A DNA stretch of 64,000 bases, from contig JABAKD010000020.1 of NCBI GenBank assembly GCA_012845835.1, positions 16,652,306-16,716,305 of the forward strand, in the 5' to 3' direction. A program made the position numbers and the translations under genes. The stretch's first letter is position 1, and every line of letters starts with the position of its first letter. Under the pieces are notes generated by a model. It made no database searches, had not been told where the DNA came from, and saw only the letters and a list, made by a program, of their open reading frames with translations. Source of the stretch: Undaria pinnatifida (taxonomy: Eukaryota; Sar; Phaeophyceae; Laminariales; Alariaceae). Below are positions 57,915-64,000 of this stretch, in pieces.

Positions 57915-60014
57915 GTGCTGGAAGTCGAGAAAGATGACCGAGAGGTGTGCAACCTGATGCTCGAGGGGCTGTCGCATGAATATAAGACTTTGCGTGAAAC
58001 TCTGATGGTGTTCTGCCCGAATGACCCGTCGTTCATAGAGAAAAAAGTGCGTGAACGGTACCTCGACTTGCAGACTCAAGGTGGTCCGAAGAAACACAGT
58101 GTTGCTCTGATGTCTAGGCCTGAGAAGAAGAGTGCGAAGGAGCAGAACTACAAGTCAAGGTCTAACTCCGAGTCTGATTCATCTAAGAAAACGGCGTTTC
58201 AAGGGAAGCGTTTCAAGTGTGGGGAGGTCGGTCACGTGAAGAAGGACTGTCTGGCTCGTGTGATCGCTCATTCCTCCCAGACCGGATCATCCAAGGATGC
58301 CAAGAATGAAAACGGTGAGATATCTGAGTTGTTAGTGCTTCTGTCCCAAACTGACTCGGACCTGAGGGATACCTGGAATGATACCATGGTGTTTCTGTCC
58401 CAAAATCTCTCAAACGATTGGAGTGATGACACGTATCTTGCATCGTGGTATGACTCTGTACTGGTAAATTGGGTGAATTCTTATGGTGCTGATATTCCAA
58501 CGCTGTATAGTGAAGTGGCGGACAGGATAAGGAACTATGTCGGTAGTGATCGTGTTATTCGTGATTCTATTCGTGAATATGCCACTCTCACCAAGAAGAG
58601 GTGTTTCGAAGATTGGTATGCAGACACAGGTACCGCTTTCCACATGACAGATTCTCTCTCGTGTATGAAGGATGTGAAGCCTTGCCACAAGAATGTAAAG
58701 GGAATTGGTGGCGTGACTTGTGAGGTAGCTCTTTCAGGAACTCTGGAATTGGTGTTCGTGTCTGATGACAACGAGTTTTTGGTAGAGTTGAAGAATGTGC
58801 TGTACTGTCCCAAATTGGGGTACAACCTTTTTTCCCCCAGCGCAGAATTTGATGGCGAGTCATGGAATGGTCTTGGTGGTCCTCGTGGTGTGATGACTGC
58901 TTTCCACGGACATGTGACTTTTGAGAATTTCGATGGCATGCTTGTTGCGACTGCGTATCGTGTGGGTGATGACTCTATTGGATCCGTGTTGGCTGCCCTT
59001 ACTCCTTCAAACCCCAAGCACGAAACGAGTATGGATGTGAATGACTTTCGTAACATTTATGCTCACTCACATGAAGGATTGCTTCGTACTACTGCAAAGC
59101 GACTGGGTATCAAGTTGACTGGTAGCCTAGATGCTTGTACGGGATGTTCGATGTCGAAGGCAATTAGAAAAGGGATTGCTCGTGAAACTAAATGTAGATC
59201 AGATAAAAAGTTGGGGAGAGTTTATGTTGACCTGGGAGGGAAGAAGGCCGTTGTGTCCATAGGGGGAAAGTATTACCCCATGATTGTGAAGGATGATTTC
59301 ACAAGGCGTGCATGGATCTATTTCCTGAGAAGTAAATCAGACGCTGCGAGTGCTTTCCGGAGTTTTCTTGCTAGTGTGCGTGCTGATGGAATCCCATCAT
59401 TGGTTGAGATTGTTAGATCTGACAATGGAGGGGAGTTTTTCGGTGGAGAATTTGCATCTGTGTGCAATGAGCTCTTGATTAAGCAAGAGTTCACCCCAGC
59501 TTACAGTCCTCAATACAACGGTGTTGCAGAGCGTGGCTTGGGATTGATAGAGGAGGCTGCAATGGCGGCTCGTGTTCAGGCGAAAGTTCTTTTTGGGCAT
59601 GTACAGTTACCTAAGACTGACAGACTCTGGGCTGAGGCAATGCACTGGGCTTGCGAGGCACTTAATCACACGGCTTGCTCTGCTAACCCCGATTCCAAGT
59701 CGCCGTATGAAATGTGGTATGGGGAAGCTCGTCCTGCTAAACCTTATCAATTTTTGAAACCGGCGTACTGCAAGTGGCAGCGACCGTCGAAGCTGTTTCC
59801 GAAGGGTGAGAGTTGCTTTTATGTCGGTCCTTCGAGAGACCACCCGCGTGATTGTCGTAGAGTACTTACGAGGGCTGGGACTATTCAGGAAACGAGAGAT
59901 GTAACGTGGGAGGCGTTGCCGTCACAACTCCCTCCACCGCAACCTCCGTTGCCGATAGAGATCGCGGAGGAGGGAGGGGAGGAAAGTGACAACGATGTAG
60001 AAGCCGAGGTATGA
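57915..60014 (+). pseudogene. copia gag C-terminus, protease and integrase
   Basis: An open 699-codon frame. The zinc knuckle reads KRFKCGEVGHVKKDC; the first ligand is Arg (CGT) where Cys is expected. The protease has WYADTGTAFHM. The integrase has the zinc-binding part (HSHEGLL...LDACTGC) and a DDE core with VDLGG, VRSDNGGEFF and YNGVAERGLGLIEE, then SPYEMWYGEARP and a C-terminal GESCFYVGPSRDHPRD. An in-frame TGA at 60012 separates it from reverse transcriptase, where family members continue. Confidence 0.9.
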
Positions 60015-60047
60015 CCGCTTGTAGGGAGGGGAGTTGCCCACACACTG

Positions 60048-61079
60048 TTGCGAAATAACACGGCAGTGGTTCCCTCTGGTGCAGCAACGAACGAGGTAGT
60101 GGTCCCCCCTGGTGAAGCAGTCGATGTGGTTGAAAGTGTTGACGCAGAGAGTGTAGGTCGACCGCCGTTTGCCCCCTCTGTGCCATCTTCGCCCGTTCCC
60201 TCTGTGTCGTCTCCAGCACCTGAGTTCACCGATGGTGAGGGGCAGGGAGGGCAAGATGTGGAGGAACTAGAGTCGGTGGGTCCTGAAGAGCAGGATACAG
60301 AGTCTGTAGGGCCGGGAGGGCAGGAGGCAGAGGCAGAGGCATCTCCTCCAGTTGCTCGTCGTCCGCGGCATGTAGCTGAGCTAGCTGATTTCAACAACCC
60401 TGCGCGTGAGAATGATGAAGTAAGAGAAGGTAGAACTCGCGCGCAAACCCGTGCAGTTAACCAGCAGAATGTATCTGGCCTTGTGGCCACTCTAGGGCCC
60501 GTCTGCGCAACAGAGATAATATATGCGCTGTTGGCGGAGCAGAGAGCAGGTGACGCAGTGGAATTGCCGAAAGAACTAGTGCAGGACGTAGAGTCTGAGC
60601 CTGATAGCTATCAAGAAGCCCGGCAATCGAAGTACGCAACGATTTGGGATGGAGCTATGTCTGCAGAAGTTGAAGGCTTGATAAGGGCAGGAACGTTCAC
60701 GTTAGCGGTAAAGATCCCAATAGGCTGTAACGTGATAGATGCTAGATGGGTTTTCAAATGGAAAACAGACGAAACAGGGAAGATAGTAAAGGCCAAGGCT
60801 AGGCTTGTCGCGAAGGGCTTCAGGCAGAAGTATGGTGTAGACTATCTTGAGACTTTCTCGCCTACTGCAAATCCTGCATCAATTCGATTGTTGGTAGCAT
60901 TGGCGTGCAAGTATGATTTGGAATTACTCCACTGGGACATTGAGCAGGCGTTTGTTCAGTCGAAGTTGGATCACGAGGTGTTCATAAAGTTGCCTCCTAG
61001 CTGTGGTTCGATGTCAGGAAAGGTTGTCCGTCTGAGCAAGAGTTTGTACGGATTGAAGCAGGCATCTAGAACATTTTAA
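60048..61079 (+). pseudogene. copia linker and reverse transcriptase, N-terminal half
   Basis: In the same frame as the integrase after the TGA. The first 160 residues are acidic and Pro/Gly-rich (VGPGGQEAEAEA). The RT begins with WDGAMSAEVEGLIRAGTF and continues with ARWVFKWKTDE, KARLVAKGFRQKYGVDYLET and WDIEQAFVQSKLDHEVF (first catalytic Asp), then LSKSLYGLKQASRTF, where a frame change introduces a stop at 61077. Confidence 0.9.
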
Positions 61080-62143
61080 GAGGCTAGTATCGGATCTAAA
61101 GAGGATTGGTTTCGAGCAGTCTCTGTGTGACCCCTGTGTACTGCGTTTCATGATGGGAGACGAGGTGATAGGGATGGTCGCGATTCACGTGGATGACATT
61201 CTGTATGCAGGAACTAAGAGTCTTGCCAAGGTGGTTGTAGAAGCTCTAGGCGATTCTCTTCCTACGAAGAATTTGGGTGAGGTCAAGTTCTTTCTTGGTT
61301 GCGCATTTATTCGCGACCGCGAGGCTGGCACGATTGAGACTTCTCAGGAGAGTTACATCAGGAGTGTGCTTGAGAGATTCAAAATTTGTCGCACCAGCCC
61401 GATCCCTACTTCCCCTGCTAACGATAACAGGTCCGTGATGGAGGATGAGGAGGCAGACGATGTGCCGTTCCGAGAGGTGGTGGGGTGCCTGATGTGGGTC
61501 GCCAATGGGACGAGGCCCGACATCTCGAATGCTGTGCGGGCGGTGGCGAGGCACTCTCATGAGCCAAAGAAGAGAGACTGGAAGGCAGCTCAGAAGATTC
61601 TGAACTATCTTCTGGAAACGGCACATCTAACTCTGAAGTACAAGAGAGACAGTACGGTTGATGACGTAGGCACGTTGGTGTGCGTAGATGCAGACTTTGC
61701 CAGAAAGGCCACTGATCGTAGATCAGTTTCGGGAGCACTAGTTATTGTAGCTACCTGTCTTGTAGCTTGGCTTTCTTGGACGACAGAAATGCGTTTCGAA
61801 GTCGACTTCTGAGGCAGAGTATCTTGCGATGGGCGATGGTGTGAAGGAGTCTCTGTTTGTGAACGGAATGCTTCAGTTCTTGAGGCCTAGTGTAGAGCCT
61901 CGTAAAATTGACGTCCTTGAGGACAACGAGGGAGCGATTGCGCTTGCAGAGAATCCGCTTAGCTCGAGCAGGAGTAAGCACATCGACGTGAGGCACCACT
62001 TTCTTAGAAATCTGACCGAGGAGGGTGTGATCGAGATCACGCATGTTCCCAGCGAAAAACAACATGCGGACATTCTCACGAAGGCTCTGCCGAGAAGTTT
62101 TTTTGAAGTTCACCGTGACTATGCATTGGGCTCTAGGAAGTAG
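61078..62143 (+). pseudogene. copia reverse transcriptase C-terminal half and RNase H
   Basis: The next frame continues the homology: IHVDDILYAG (catalytic VDD), KNLGEVKFFLGCAFIRD, VGCLMWVANGTRPDISNAV, and RNase H VCVDADFARKATDRRSVSG. A stop at 61810 and another frame change precede EYLAMGDGVKESLF, VLEDNEGAIALAENP, RSKHIDVRHHFLR and KQHADILTKAL, which ends at 62143 just before the polypurine tract. Confidence 0.9.
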
Positions 62144-62214
62144 GAGTCTGAATTATTTTTGTTTGTCATACTGCATGTTGTGGGTCTGGTAGATACAACA
62201 GCCCCTAGGGAGGG

Positions 62215-62718
62215 TGTTGGTGATAGCGGCAGTGTGTATCGGCCGAGCTGTAGATCATCTGATTGGATAGTTTGAATATTGAATTTGTAGTAAGTTGATG
62301 CTGGATATTCTGGGAATATTCTTTGTGGTACTTCGGTATGTTGTACACAAGTACGAGCTATACAATGGACCGTAGGTGTGTGTGTCGGTACATTGGTATG
62401 TGGTACATTAGACACTTATCCAGTAGGAAGGTTCAGGCATTGTTGCTGTAGGTCTGACTATCAGGCTATTGTCATGTTAGGGGCATTGTTTGTAGTACAG
62501 GCAACAACCCGAGGGTTTTGTGGCACGTCTGAAAGTACATCAGGCCGTGTTCTGTGTTATGCGTGATCGGATAGTTGCATAGTGTGATCCTGAGGGTGAG
62601 GTTGTGCGCGCCCACGAGCGCCCCCACCCTGCTCACTCCACCTTGCCTACCTGTCTCAAGAAGGGCAATTGCTCAATAATACAACACCTTTTCCCCAGAA
62701 GCCACGAGCTTACCAACA
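62215..62718 (+). repeat. 3' LTR of the copia element
   Basis: 504 bp, nearly identical to 56309-56816. Differences include a shortened (GT)n near 62380 and a 3-bp deletion near 62250. Confidence 0.95.
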
Positions 62719-62723
62719 AGAGT

Positions 62724-63740
62724 AACGATCGAATCGCGAGGGGTGGCATCATTTGTTCCCGAGGCGAAAAGCTATTAGCACGCCCTTGTCGCCGCCGTGT
62801 GTAATCAAAAAGACGATTTTAGCGCCCCGTTGGACCCAATTCGCCTTTGGCGACAGTATGGCCTGGCGTAGGCCTGCCATGACGGCAACAGCGGATGTTG
62901 CCACGCATCACTAGTCCCTATTTGCGGAGCGCGAGGACCTCGCACTACCACCACAACTCGGGAACGACGTATGAACCAATCGGCATCAAGCAGCGAAGTG
63001 CACCCGACGTGCCTCCCCATAATAGAATACATGGGCTAAGCCGCGAACGGACGAATTTCGAGCCCACGGCTGAAAGTTTTCGACTAAGTGTGATACAAAA
63101 ACAAAAAAAACAAAAGGAAACGCCCCTCCCACGCACCGCTAACCTTTAAGTCCTGACACAAACACCCGCACCGCGAAAAACTAACACATTACCAGGTCTT
63201 AGCTACTGTAGCTCTCAATGACTCCGACACAAGACAAGTCAAGGCAAAAACTGAGAGGGAACAAATAATCGCAGAACCCCACTCATACCATTCACTCGTC
63301 ACTCGTGGAACAGATACATCATGCTCTGCCTGACCTAGACCGTGCACACCTTTCGTTCCTCATATATTTCGCGAAAAAAAGACAAACTGTCAGGAAGCCA
63401 TTTACAATGGCAGACGTGGTCTGTGCAAAAAGCTATACATCAGCGATCACGAGCAAGCCGTGCGAGGGCGAAAGCCGTGGCTGGCGAAACAAAACCAAAA
63501 CCTTGACTGGACACAAAACTTCCGCAAAACATTATGCGAGAACCACCTCCATGCCTCTATCCCGCCCCCGCCCCCCCGTCAACGGTGTGCGTAGAGTGTT
63601 CGTGCGCGCTTGGGGCAAACCTCGCGGAATCTCCGGAACGGGTGCGCCCAACTCCAACACGAGGGATTGAGAAATCGGAGGGACGCTTCGCTCTCGCCCC
63701 GTTGGGCAACAAGCACTGGACCGCACTTCATACCGTTTTA
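62724..63740. other. Intergenic, no recognised gene
   Basis: Frames of up to about 120 codons exist (63305-63670 +, 63532-63831 -), but none carries a domain or clear splice partners. Confidence 0.4.
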
Positions 63741-63747
63741 CCGTGAC

Positions 63748-64000
63748 GTGGGGTGTTGTACATTGCTGTATAATACTGTATCGTTCCGTGCCGTATCGTA
63801 CCGTATCGTAACCATATTCAAGTAGAACCATGCCCTACCGTGTCATGCCGTTTCGTGCTGAACCGTGCGGCACTGTACCGCACCGTACCGCCCAGCACCG
63901 TGCTGTATCGTTTCGTACCATACCGGGCCGCACAGCACCGCTACGTATCGAACCATAACGTACTGTCCCACACCGTTCCATACCGTCGCGTTCCGTATTG
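63748..64000. repeat. Degenerate ACCGT-type pentamer repeat at the right edge
   Basis: Variants of CCGTA, CCGTRC and TCGTA occur every 5 or 10 bases to the window end, for example CCGTATCGTACCGTATCGTA at 63788. The array continues beyond the window. Confidence 0.8.

Larger units (their letters stand above)
56309..62718 (+). mobile_element. Ty1/copia LTR retrotransposon, structurally complete, coding region damaged
   Basis: The LTRs begin TGTTGG and end CCAACA. The target duplication AGAGT is perfect (56304-56308 and 62719-62723). Gag, protease, integrase, reverse transcriptase and RNase H follow in the copia order. A purine-rich stretch (AGGGAGGG) lies directly before the 3' LTR as polypurine tract. 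The LTRs differ by about eight substitutions and a few small indels by eye, under about 2 percent, so the insertion is recent. Stops and frame changes make this copy non-autonomous. Confidence 0.95.

Overview
The window looks like nuclear DNA of an intron-rich, repeat-laden eukaryote. Every cellular gene I could reconstruct has many short exons, GT-AG introns of roughly 170-2500 bp, and no operon structure. A mitochondrial-type enzyme carries a long N-terminal targeting region. Long GT, CTG, GGT and poly-C tracts, together with LTR, LINE, Helitron and hAT-like elements, would fit a brown alga or another stramenopile. That assignment is an inference from gene style, not a proven identity.

Four cellular genes can be assembled exon by exon with matching splice phases. 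(1) A branched-chain alpha-keto acid dehydrogenase E1 beta subunit lies on + at 6632-13972 (8 exons, about 457 aa). (2) A WW / G-patch / C2H2 zinc-finger protein, probably RNA-associated, lies on - at 23701-19127 (7 exons, 287 aa). (3) An unrecognised cysteine-containing 235-aa protein lies on + at 25950-28654 (3 exons); its second intron holds about 1 kb of almost pure (GT)n. (4) A ribose-phosphate pyrophosphokinase lies on + at 45462-52932 (8 exons, 317 aa); one intron has a GC-AG boundary. A fifth, weaker candidate is a single low-complexity exon at 42181-42520.

The rest is mostly mobile DNA. The left edge carries a decayed LINE reverse transcriptase (3-1470) and an internally deleted Ty3/gypsy relic (2913-4440). 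From about 28.7 kb a Helitron encodes a Rep domain, a PIF1 helicase and a C-terminal OTU-protease-like domain; one frame change at an A7 run separates Rep from helicase. It ends in a tandem-repeat tail and a GC-rich hairpin near 35.25 kb. At 36.6-39.7 kb a 320-bp repeat exists in two inverted copies; one is split by a 1.78-kb hAT-like non-autonomous element with an 8-bp target duplication, and the other preserves the empty site. At 56309-62718 there is a young Ty1/copia element with near-identical LTRs and a perfect 5-bp target duplication, whose coding region is broken by several stops and frameshifts.

Between these lie several dispersed short repeat families (called A, B, C, D and E here), tRNA-like SINE modules, hairpins and tandem duplications. 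Some of the duplications sit directly upstream of the genes.
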